In this document: positions 9,329-16,874 of the stretch, in pieces
How positions within the stretch are numbered: position 1 is the first letter of the stretch
How the letters are laid out: the number at the start of each line of letters is the position of its first letter
Assembly: GCF_002947535.1 (NCBI RefSeq)
Contig: NZ_PUAP01000032.1
Coordinates: forward strand, 1 to 44,345
DNA from: Enterococcus mundtii
GTDB lineage: Bacteria; Bacillota; Bacilli; Lactobacillales; Enterococcaceae
Length of the DNA stretch: 44,345 bases
Direction: 5' to 3'
Made by a program: the position numbers and the translations under genes
Notes under the pieces: generated by a model
Database searches by the model: none
What the model was told of the DNA's origin: nothing
The model's input: the letters and a program-made list of their open reading frames with translations, nothing else

Positions 9329-9344
9329 TTACTTCCCCCACTTT

Positions 9345-10145
9345 TTATCCTCTAGTTTTTCCTCCGGCCACATTGGTGGTTACTCCAGTGATATAACTCG
9401 AACGATCCGATAGATAATAACTAACTAAGTCAGCGACTTCTTTTAATTTCCCGCTTCGACCTAACGGGATCGTGCTCGTTTTGGCATAACCGGCTCTAAG
9501 CTCTTCAATCGTGATGCCACGAGTATATGCCAAGGCTTCTTCATAAGAAAGTGTGCGTAGTCCGGTTTCCTCCATGATCCCTGGGGCAATTCCTATTACC
9601 CGAACATTTGATTTTCCTAACTCTTTTGCCCAAGATCGAGTAAAGCTGTTGACAGCGGCTTTCGTTGCCGCATAAGCACTTTGCCCTTCTGACCCTTCAA
9701 GTCCTGACTCAGAAGACATATTGATGATCACACCTTCTCCTTTAGCAACTAAGATTCTACTTACTGCTTGAGTCATTAAATACAACCCTTTTTGATTGAT
9801 TGCAATGATTTTGTCAAATACTTCATCGGATAATTCATATTTTCCATGCGCTTGCTGCTTATCCACTAATAAGCGCGGAATGTTGATGCCTGCATTGTTG
9901 ACCAAACCATCTATCGTACCAAAGTGATCCTTTACTTTTACAACTCCAGCTTCTACTTCTTGTCGCGATGTTATATCGGTTTTTACGAATAATAATCGTT
10001 GATGTTTAAGTGTCGAATCTCTAATATCAAAATTTGCTACATTGACATGTTGTTCCAATAGACTTTCGACGATACTTTTCCCGATACCAGAAGATCCTCC
10101 GGTTACAATAATCGTTTTCCCCGCAATGTTCAGCCAATTTGTCAT
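9345..10145 (-). CDS. srlD: Sorbitol-6-phosphate 2-dehydrogenase (SDR family)
   Basis: A 266-residue short-chain dehydrogenase that oxidises sorbitol-6-P to fructose-6-P with NAD+. The dinucleotide motif TGGSSGIG is at residues 15-22, NNAG at 83-86, and the catalytic Ser/Tyr/Lys at about S145, Y158 and K162 (YAATK). The product is inferred from the SDR fold plus position as first gene of a glucitol PTS operon. GGGGTGAT lies ahead of the ATG. Confidence 0.9.
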   Translation of the reverse strand: MTNWLNIAGKTIIVTGGSSGIGKSIVESLLEQHVNVANFDIRDSTLKHQRLLFVKTDITSRQEVEAGVVKVKDHFGTIDGLVNNAGINIPRLLVDKQQAHGKYELSDEVFDKIIAINQKGLYLMTQAVSRILVAKGEGVIINMSSESGLEGSEGQSAYAATKAAVNSFTRSWAKELGKSNVRVIGIAPGIMEETGLRTLSYEEALAYTRGITIEELRAGYAKTSTIPLGRSGKLKEVADLVSYYLSDRSSYITGVTTNVAGGKTRG

Positions 10146-10164
10146 AAGCTATCACCCCTTTTTT

Positions 10165-10178
10165 TGTTTACGCTTTCA
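10165..10178 (-). promoter_or_regulatory. Candidate cre site (CcpA operator) of the sorbitol operon
   Basis: The minus strand reads TGAAAGCGTAAACA, matching the usual cre consensus TGWAARCGYTWNCW at 13 of 14 positions. It lies directly downstream of the -10 element, a position where CcpA binding would block transcription start. This agrees with catabolite repression of sorbitol use. Confidence 0.65.
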
Positions 10179-10206
10179 GTATAGCTACGTAGAAGAAAAT
10201 AATTAA
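10178..10206 (-). promoter_or_regulatory. Promoter of the sorbitol operon
   Basis: The -10 TATACT (10178-10183) sits 17 bp from TTAATT (10201-10206), a poor -35. A weak -35 suits a promoter needing an activator such as SrlR. One arm of a long inverted repeat overlaps the -35 region. Confidence 0.5.
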
Positions 10207-10246
10207 GTCAGACTTTTTTTGAGTTTCCAAAAAAAATCTGACTTAA
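10203..10246. repeat. 44-bp inverted repeat between the surface-protein gene and the sorbitol promoter
   Basis: The arms TTAAGTCAGA and TCTGACTTAA are perfect complements and continue into T/A runs, giving nearly 20 paired bases around a short loop. It could end transcription of the minus-strand surface-protein gene, whose stop is 70 bp away, or serve as an operator because one arm touches the sorbitol -35 region. The T-run after the stem is weak for a terminator. Confidence 0.6.
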
Positions 10247-10314
10247 TGTCTTTTTATGATTGATGCTTTTTTATTTACTAATTCTTCCCTCTATTATATT
10301 TTTTTACGTGAGCA

Positions 10315-11796
10315 TTATGTTTCAGTTTTATCGCTTGCTAATGATTTTGAATGTTTCAACCAGTATATTCCTACTACGAAGACTATGATCATACCCAAGC
10401 CAACCAAGCTAGTCGAATACATCGATTGTTCCGCCGTTTTTGGAAGATGTCTCACTTTTCTAGGTTGTTTTATGGGTGTAGTATACGCGACTTGTTCTTT
10501 CTTGATTACTTTTGTTATTGCTTTAGTTGTTTCAGTCGTTTTCACTGTTTCACTCACTTTGTTTACTTCTGGTTGTTGGATCGGTGGTGTCACCGGTTCA
10601 ATGATTTGCGGTGATTTTTCCCATTGTGCGGTATAAGTCATATCGCCTTCCACAAACTCGTTGACAGTTGGCGTCCAACCGATGAATTTATAGCCTTCTC
10701 TTGATGGTGTTCCACTAAACACAGGGGTTGCTATGCCTTTAGACAATTCTGAAAATACTTGGTTTTCAAAAATGGTTTGATTTGCAACACCGTCTGTATA
10801 GATTACTTGATAAATGACAGTTTGTGGCATCACAGGTTCCCAAATGGCTGTATAAGTGACATCACCAGTCACTGTATCAGATATTGCTTTATCCCATCCT
10901 TTAAATGTATACCCAGCTCTTGTAGGTTGCCCACTAAATGTGGGTGTCGCAGAACCGACGACTAAATCGGTAAAGACTTGATCTGCAAAAATCTCTTCAT
11001 CTGGTACCCCGTCTGTATAGTTGACCTGATAAGTGGGAATTGGTTCCCATATTGCTGTATAGACCGCATCGGTAGTTACTGTCTCGCTGACAGTCGGGCT
11101 CCATCCAACAAATGTATAACCTTTTCTTATCGGTTCTGCACCAAAACCTGGTGTAGCAGCTCCAGGTTCAATACGTTTGAATGTTTTATCCTCAAATACA
11201 ATTTCATTCTCCACACCATCTACATAACTCACTGTATAGGATTGAATTGGTGTAAATGAGGCATTTACTCTAATTTCAGCTACTCGCGAGGCATTTGATG
11301 CATCTACAGGTAGCGAAACATGAATCTCAAGTGTATTTATATCACCGACTTCACCTTCGATGGAAAATGGAACACCGATCATACGTACACTTGGATCTAG
11401 GTACGGATTCGTCTGACTGAATAGCTCGCCGACTTGATATTTACCTAAAGAACTACCATTAAGAAAAACCTCTAATTCCATTTCACTAGGATTTTTTCTT
11501 TCGGCCTCAGTATTATCAAGCGTACTTAAATCAACCATGACCATCGCTACGCCACTTTGTTGGTTTTGAGATAACAATTTCACTTGTGTTGAAAATATCC
11601 CAGGAGGGTTTCCAGGACTGATTTGAACATTATTAAAGCGCCACGGAATCATTGAATCTTCCCCGACGTCATGATAATCAATGCCATTTGCAGAATACGA
11701 CACTTCTGTATTGATTCCTGGAGTTGCGGCAGAAACAGTTGGATTGAAACCTAAAAACACCAGAAAAACAATGAAATAAGACACTATCTTTTTCAT
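10315..11796 (-). CDS. Sortase-anchored protein with three InlB B-type repeats
   Basis: A 493-residue surface protein. The signal peptide ends near residue 23 (VSA). Residues 24-185 form an unrecognised domain. Three Listeria-Bacteroides (InlB B) repeats follow at about 187-251, 256-319 and 329-392, each with YTDGV or YVDGV, ATP-F, GY-F-GW and YTA-W. A Pro/Thr/Lys linker leads to the sorting signal LPKTAEQ at 451, a hydrophobic segment and the tail KHSKSLASDKTET. The signal has Ala where LPXTG has Gly. The start at 11796 is chosen for its GGAGG site and signal peptide; a GTG at 11832 is in frame but poor. It is followed by an inverted repeat that may end its transcript. An adhesive role is inference. 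Confidence 0.88.
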   Translation of the reverse strand: MKKIVSYFIVFLVFLGFNPTVSAATPGINTEVSYSANGIDYHDVGEDSMIPWRFNNVQISPGNPPGIFSTQVKLLSQNQQSGVAMVMVDLSTLDNTEAERKNPSEMELEVFLNGSSLGKYQVGELFSQTNPYLDPSVRMIGVPFSIEGEVGDINTLEIHVSLPVDASNASRVAEIRVNASFTPIQSYTVSYVDGVENEIVFEDKTFKRIEPGAATPGFGAEPIRKGYTFVGWSPTVSETVTTDAVYTAIWEPIPTYQVNYTDGVPDEEIFADQVFTDLVVGSATPTFSGQPTRAGYTFKGWDKAISDTVTGDVTYTAIWEPVMPQTVIYQVIYTDGVANQTIFENQVFSELSKGIATPVFSGTPSREGYKFIGWTPTVNEFVEGDMTYTAQWEKSPQIIEPVTPPIQQPEVNKVSETVKTTETTKAITKVIKKEQVAYTTPIKQPRKVRHLPKTAEQSMYSTSLVGLGMIIVFVVGIYWLKHSKSLASDKTET

Positions 11797-12424
11797 GATG
11801 GTCCTCCATTCTGACATGAAGTCAAAAATCACATTACCTTTGCATTTTCAAATTGCTCAATACTGATCAATAAAAAAACGAATATTTTCCAATTTACAAA
11901 ATCCCCCTTTTTTGAAAAAAATAATGACAGTAAATTCGATCACAAATTTAATCTCCTACCTTTCTATTTAGTTGTAATGTTTCATTCGCTTTTAATTTAT
12001 TATTAATATTATAAAAATATAAAAGCCTGCGATCACATACCGAAATTGTTATATTTTTTTATCTATCAGCTATTTTTAGCGGTTTATAAAAATGAAAGTT
12101 AACTTAATCTCAAGTAAATTATAACAAATTTAAAATTAAAATTGTATGAATTTTTACATACCAAATCCTCAGAATACTAGTAAACCAGTAATTAAATATG
12201 TTCTATTTTTTTCTTTAAGTTCTCGTTTTTTCCAAATTAAATTAAGTTCATTGCTTATTTCCAGCTATATATTTTCTATTAAAAGTTATAAAAAAACTAA
12301 ACAACGTTATTAAATTCACATATATTTATTTTTAATAACATCATATTTTCTATCTTCATCGCTTATTTTGATCAGAAAAGTAAAACAAATGATTGCTCAT
12401 CTATCGATAACAGGTATCTTGCCC
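11797..12424. other. Very AT-rich gap upstream of the InlB-repeat gene
   Basis: About 630 bp with no convincing gene. It holds a candidate promoter (12008-12036) and a 28-codon GTG-initiated minus-strand ORF (11857-11943) with a TAGGAG site. That ORF has low-complexity content and no support beyond the site, so I do not call it a gene. Confidence 0.5.
12008..12036 (-). promoter_or_regulatory. Candidate promoter of the InlB-repeat gene
   Basis: TATAAT (12008-12013) lies 17 bp from GTGATC (12031-12036). This implies a leader of about 200 nt before the ATG at 11796. In such AT-rich sequence a chance TATAAT is likely, so support is modest. Confidence 0.35.
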
Positions 12425-12497
12425 TCAAAAAAACTTCCACAAAAATAAGCAACGAAATCCGGAACTATTCACAATTTCCTGACTTCATTGCTTATTT
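12425..12497 (-). terminator. Terminator of the Csc operon
   Basis: Minus-strand hairpin with arms AAATAAGCAATGAAGTC and the complementary segment at 12443-12459, 17 pairs including two G-T, extended by 4 more pairs after one mismatch. A T7 run follows about 10 nt after the stem. It lies about 90 bp after cscC. Confidence 0.7.
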
Positions 12498-12587
12498 ATT
12501 TTAGATTAAGCTTCGATAGAATTGCTTTAACTTTTCTTTGTCCTCTTTTTTAAACGATTGTCCATTAAAAAATTTTTGTAAATATCA

Positions 12588-14672
12588 TTATTTTGGTGCT
12601 TGTTCCAAGGTCCAAATAAGCGTTCCTTCATATTCTCCAACAAAATCTGTCGGAGAAATAATTATCCTAAGTTTACCTATATCTGATAGTTTGGTATTTC
12701 CGCTGCCTTCACAAATCACCTGATCTGTTGGGTTAATATTTTTTATCTCTTTTCCAACTAAAAATTCTATGTTGTTCGTAAATAATTTATTTTCTTTGTT
12801 CGTTAACTTTTTTTCTTCCTTTACTTTTACTGTCCACTTTTCTTCCTCTAGCATACTTTCATCTTTGATCTGGATTTCTTCTTGATTTATCGCTTCAACT
12901 GATTTGTCATAGCTTGGTATTTCTTGCGTGCCAAATGTGAGATTGGCGGGTAGGAAAAGTTGCACTCCCTTATCTAAAATCAAGTGACGCGTTTCAATAT
13001 TCGATCGCTCACCTTTATCATTTTCCATGTAAAAGTCCACGTCTTTATCTAGCCAGCTATCAGAAAAATTAACTTGCAATTCGCTAGTGCCTTCTTTTTC
13101 AGCGTTTGGAAGATCTCCTAGTGTTCGCCGCTCATCTCCGCATTGGGCTACCAAACGAATTGTTTCATCGGTATTGTGAGAAAAACGGATTTTCAACTTT
13201 CTTTGTTTTTTGAAATGAGATACTCTCAAAGGATTTTCTGCGTCGACTAAAGAAAACTTCAATAAGCTACCCTCTTTATAGAAATGGCTAACTTTTTTTG
13301 GCTCAGGTGTATAGATCCCCTTGTTTTCATTCTCTTTGATGGGGTAATAACCAGTGATTTCAGGATACTTTTCTGAAAGATCATAGGGATCGGTGATCAA
13401 ACCAGAAATAGTTTCTGGCGGTAGTAGCGTCTCTCCTGTCTCTTGCTTCAAATATTCAACTGTTACTTGTCCAAGATAATTGACAGATGTAATGGCAGAA
13501 CTGTTTGGTTTTGTCTCACTATCGACGGTTGATGCAACTGAAAATGGCAACTTCAAGTAATTAGTCTCAATTGAGTCTTTATCTACTGGATTATCTTTGC
13601 TTCCGACCCATTCTAGTACTATTTGATAGTTTAAAACGGTATCATACAATCTATTATTGCCAGTATTTTTTGCAGCTACTTGAAACTCATTACTATTCAA
13701 CGCCTTTCCTTCAAATAGATCAGACACATCTTCCCCGCTGAATTTTGCGACTCTGAAATTTTTCACTTTATATTGAGGATGTTTCAGATTATTATCCAAC
13801 AAGAAATCCACTTTCAAATTCTTCATTTTCTGACTTTGTAAAACACTCGGTACGGTTTGGACACCTTGTATAGTAACTTCTTTTTGTGAATCATCAATGG
13901 TTGTGTTAGTAGCAGTTATACCAGAAAATTCGGGCGTCGCAAGAAAGCCAGTTTCATACATTAGAGAAGAAGGGGTACTGTCTAAATTTTGAACGATCGT
14001 TTCAATTTCAGATACTTTTTTTGTACTCAGTTGAAAAGCTTGGGTAGGATGTCGCCACGTACGATGCTCTTTATTCTTTAAGTAGGTCCAACTATTCTCC
14101 CCTAGTTCTTCTGTATCATAAGTAATATCAGTTGGATCATTTGCAATCAAATATTGGGTCAATCCAAAAATATTTTTATACCCAATACTCTTGTTTACAT
14201 TTAAGCCGTTATAAGTAAATGTAGTTTCAACAGGTAATTCAGCACCTTGGGCATTTTCAAAACAATAAGTAACACCCATTTCACCCCGAATCGTGATGTC
14301 CAGAAAACTAGATGGATTACTAATGGATATTTTACCGCCATCATTCGTTCCAGTTACTTTCAAGACAATTCTTACATTAACTGCTGCTCCATTATAGTAA
14401 CCAACATTTTTTATCAATGCACTTGCATTGGGACTCGATCGGCTAACATCCAACCAACCCCTAGAAAAGTTCCCCTCCACTTGTTCGATAGAACTGTTCT
14501 TACCATAGTGCATCTTGAATGTACTTTCTGCTGGTGTCTTCATGCTATTTGCATAGTGGAAGTATGGCAAATTAGTAATACTCCCCCCAGCATGGACTTT
14601 GCTTGGGTAGATAAACAAACAAAAAATCAGAACCACTAAATATCCTATATGCTTCTTAAGATCATTTTTCAT
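12588..14672 (-). CDS. Large WxL-domain surface protein with MucBP domain (CscC type)
   Basis: A 694-residue secreted protein. The signal peptide ends near residue 28 (KVHA). Residues 30-390 are a large extracellular region. A MucBP domain spans about 402-466 (VTVEYLKQETGETLLPPETI). The C-terminus is a WxL domain: LTFGTQEI, a first motif degenerated to WTV (W613), and the closing motif YEGTLIWTL (W687). WxL domains bind peptidoglycan non-covalently. The start at 14672 has AAGGAGAG upstream and overlaps cscD by 11 bp. It is the last gene of the Csc cluster and is followed by a strong hairpin. The role at the surface is inferred from the family. Confidence 0.88.
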   Translation of the reverse strand: MKNDLKKHIGYLVVLIFCLFIYPSKVHAGGSITNLPYFHYANSMKTPAESTFKMHYGKNSSIEQVEGNFSRGWLDVSRSSPNASALIKNVGYYNGAAVNVRIVLKVTGTNDGGKISISNPSSFLDITIRGEMGVTYCFENAQGAELPVETTFTYNGLNVNKSIGYKNIFGLTQYLIANDPTDITYDTEELGENSWTYLKNKEHRTWRHPTQAFQLSTKKVSEIETIVQNLDSTPSSLMYETGFLATPEFSGITATNTTIDDSQKEVTIQGVQTVPSVLQSQKMKNLKVDFLLDNNLKHPQYKVKNFRVAKFSGEDVSDLFEGKALNSNEFQVAAKNTGNNRLYDTVLNYQIVLEWVGSKDNPVDKDSIETNYLKLPFSVASTVDSETKPNSSAITSVNYLGQVTVEYLKQETGETLLPPETISGLITDPYDLSEKYPEITGYYPIKENENKGIYTPEPKKVSHFYKEGSLLKFSLVDAENPLRVSHFKKQRKLKIRFSHNTDETIRLVAQCGDERRTLGDLPNAEKEGTSELQVNFSDSWLDKDVDFYMENDKGERSNIETRHLILDKGVQLFLPANLTFGTQEIPSYDKSVEAINQEEIQIKDESMLEEEKWTVKVKEEKKLTNKENKLFTNNIEFLVGKEIKNINPTDQVICEGSGNTKLSDIGKLRIIISPTDFVGEYEGTLIWTLEQAPK

Positions 14673-14970
14673 GTTTGACTCTCCTTTTCAAAAGGATCGA
14701 CAGGTAACTAATCAAAGTTGTTATGCCGAGTAACTGGATTAACCAACTATTTTTTTCACTGGTCTTTGGCAAATAAGAAACTAATTGAACATTTTTTTCT
14801 TGGTCCTCATTAACTGTTGACGCCTCTATTTTTTTCATTGGGATCGTCTTATTTTCTGGTTGAACAAACCGAATGCCGACTTGACTCGTTCCTTCATCTA
14901 GCGCAGACACGGGGGTTGTTGCCCCAATCAACAGCCCCACTAACCCGATCCAAATTATCTTTTTCATCAT
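14662..14970 (-). CDS. Small sortase-anchored protein (CscD type)
   Basis: A 102-residue protein with a signal peptide ending near VSA (23), a short extracellular part, then LPKTSEKNSW (LPKTS at 67-71), a hydrophobic segment and a basic tail (KRRVKHEK). This is the layout of the small wall-anchored member of Csc clusters. The sorting signal has Ser in place of Gly. It has an AAGGAG site, and its stop overlaps the start of cscC. Confidence 0.85.
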   Translation of the reverse strand: MMKKIIWIGLVGLLIGATTPVSALDEGTSQVGIRFVQPENKTIPMKKIEASTVNEDQEKNVQLVSYLPKTSEKNSWLIQLLGITTLISYLSILLKRRVKHEK

Positions 14971-15023
14971 TAAACTCCTTTCGTAAAAAAGTCGTTTGTT
15001 ATTGATTAATCACTTAGTAAGTA

Positions 15024-16061
15024 TCATTTTAGTTGACGGCGCAACTTGTTTATATACCAAATCAAACTAAGAATGATCACTACAGTAAAACCGAATAAAC
15101 AATACATAAGTAGATTTGGTTCATCTTTATCATTTACTTTAACCGCCTGATGATTCAGTTTTTCGTCTGTTCCTTTGATTTCAAATATTTTCTTTAAATG
15201 CCATTTTTTTCCGTCTCCATCTTTTAAATCCATAGCAAGTTCATAGGTTCCTTTTTTTAATGGTTCATTGTTCCAACTTAGTGGCAGTTTAAATTTTGTA
15301 CGCGGCGTAAAAGACACTTTCTTTTGAAATTCCTTGATTGGTTTTTCTTCCCCTTTTTTTGTTACGATTGCATGAACGTCTAGTTGACTTTTTATGACTG
15401 GTGCAGCATTTGCTAAAGTCGCAAAAATAGTCAAATACCCGTTTTCTAAACCTGGTGTCACCTCGTCTAATGAAAATTTCGGTTCGATTTCTTTGTCAGT
15501 ACAAGTCAATTTAGCACCTAAAGTGTATGCGAACTTATTTCTCAAACTAAATCCTTCATTTTTTTTATGTTTGTTTTCAGTGTCTTCGTAACAGTAGAAT
15601 CCTCCTAAGATCGTGCCATCAAATCCTTGTTTCGGAATTGCTAAATGGAAAACCACTGATTTTTCTTCCTCAGGCGCCAACATGACCGTTTGTGATTCCG
15701 AAATCAGGTCTTCAAACGAAGGTCCTCCCAAAAGTTTTTCTCCATGGTTAGAATAATCGATAGCACCATTCTTGTTGGTCAAAGCGTTATTTGCCTCAAC
15801 TATCACTTTTATTTGGTTTGAACTTGTATTACGTACCTTGAGTATAAGGTTTTGCTTTTCACCAGGTTTTACTTCCAAGTCATAGTAGCTAGCATATGAT
15901 TGCTGATTTTCAGGTAAGACAGCTTCCGCATCGAAAGAGACTTTATTCGACTCTGCATCAACATTTGTGGTGAGGCAAAAAATAAAGAAGCAGATGATAC
16001 TAATAAAAAAGAGAGGAGAGTATCGACTCTGCTCTCTCATAAAATCAAATCGGCGCATCAT
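15024..16061 (-). CDS. DUF916/DUF3324 membrane-anchored surface protein (CscA type)
   Basis: A 345-residue protein. An N-terminal signal segment is at about 15-36. The extracellular part starts SFDAEAVLPENQ and contains YYDLEVKPGEKQNL (DUF916) followed by a second domain (DUF3324). A C-terminal transmembrane helix at about 318-338 ends in a basic tail (NKLRRQLK). In Csc clusters this protein is thought to hold the WxL proteins near the membrane or bind another partner. The start at 16061 overlaps the end of cscB by 17 bp; the ATG at 16058 is equally possible. Confidence 0.88.
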   Translation of the reverse strand: MMRRFDFMREQSRYSPLFFISIICFFIFCLTTNVDAESNKVSFDAEAVLPENQQSYASYYDLEVKPGEKQNLILKVRNTSSNQIKVIVEANNALTNKNGAIDYSNHGEKLLGGPSFEDLISESQTVMLAPEEEKSVVFHLAIPKQGFDGTILGGFYCYEDTENKHKKNEGFSLRNKFAYTLGAKLTCTDKEIEPKFSLDEVTPGLENGYLTIFATLANAAPVIKSQLDVHAIVTKKGEEKPIKEFQKKVSFTPRTKFKLPLSWNNEPLKKGTYELAMDLKDGDGKKWHLKKIFEIKGTDEKLNHQAVKVNDKDEPNLLMYCLFGFTVVIILSLIWYINKLRRQLK

Positions 16062-16692
16062 TCAACACCCAAGTGATATCTGCCGTATAGCTTTGTGCTT
16101 CCACCCCCGCACGAGGTACATGTAGTTTGACATTTTTATTTGCTTTGTCTTCTCCTTTAAATGCAACAGCAAACGCCCCTGCTCCTTGCCCCTCTTTTGC
16201 TAACATGACTTCTTGAGTTTGTCCATTTAAATCAATTGATTGTTGTGGGACGGTTGGTGGAGCAGATTGATTATTTTTTGTAATGACTTCACCACCAGAA
16301 AGTGTCATTTGTGCTCCTTTCAATTCCTCACCGTTTTCTCCTACAAATGGCGATATTTTTACACCTAAAGTCCAACCTTTTGCTCCTCCACGCGTATCAT
16401 TTACTTGAACGTATGGACTTCTATTTAGCGCATAGTAATCTGCATCTCCTTGTTGGATCTCTTGTTTACCAAATGTAATGTTCGATGCAAAAGGAATGGA
16501 CAACGCTCCAGTATTTCCTGTACTTGGATTATCATCGTGTGTGTCATCTGAAATAACAGGTTCGACGTTTGTTCCAGTTCCCGCTGTCAGTGTTACATTT
16601 GTCTTGTTTGTTGCTTCTTCGGCAAATGCGCTTGTTCCGTATGCACTTGCTGTTAATAACGCTAAAGTTGCTGTCATCACTATCTTTCTCAT
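16045..16692 (-). CDS. WxL-domain cell-wall protein (CscB type)
   Basis: A 215-residue secreted protein. The signal peptide ends AFA (24). A Thr/Asn/Asp-rich segment leads to the WxL domain: SNITFGKQEI, GWTLGV (W107), and the closing motif YTADITWVL (W208). It is the standard small WxL protein of Csc loci and the first gene of the cluster. AGGAGGAG lies ahead of the ATG. Confidence 0.92.
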   Translation of the reverse strand: MRKIVMTATLALLTASAYGTSAFAEEATNKTNVTLTAGTGTNVEPVISDDTHDDNPSTGNTGALSIPFASNITFGKQEIQQGDADYYALNRSPYVQVNDTRGGAKGWTLGVKISPFVGENGEELKGAQMTLSGGEVITKNNQSAPPTVPQQSIDLNGQTQEVMLAKEGQGAGAFAVAFKGEDKANKNVKLHVPRAGVEAQSYTADITWVLNDAPI

Positions 16693-16830
16693 CTTATAAC
16701 TCCTCCTAAATAATAATAATTCTAATCGAACTAGTGATTATTTTGTCATGATCTCCTTGATTTTTCTAGTTTAAAAAAACGTCTGATTTGAGCATAAAAA
16801 TGAAAGTACCCGAAAATAACTGTTCCATAA

Positions 16831-16874
16831 AACACCAAAAAAGCTCGTTTGATTATTTACAAACCAGCTTTTTT
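16831..16874 (-). terminator. Terminator of the Mga-like regulator gene
   Basis: AAAAAAGCTGGTTTG pairs with CAAACGAGCTTTTTT around an 8-nt loop, with one bulged position, and ends in a T6 run on the minus strand. It overlaps the last codons and stop of the regulator gene, so the regulator is probably transcribed separately from cscB. Confidence 0.75.

Noticed and set aside
10256-10636. Plus-strand 126-codon ORF
   Set aside because: It lies antisense to the C-terminal repeats and anchor of the surface-protein gene and has no ribosome-binding site.
11857-11943. 28-codon GTG ORF with a TAGGAG site
   Set aside because: Very AT-rich surroundings, low-complexity peptide and no second line of support.
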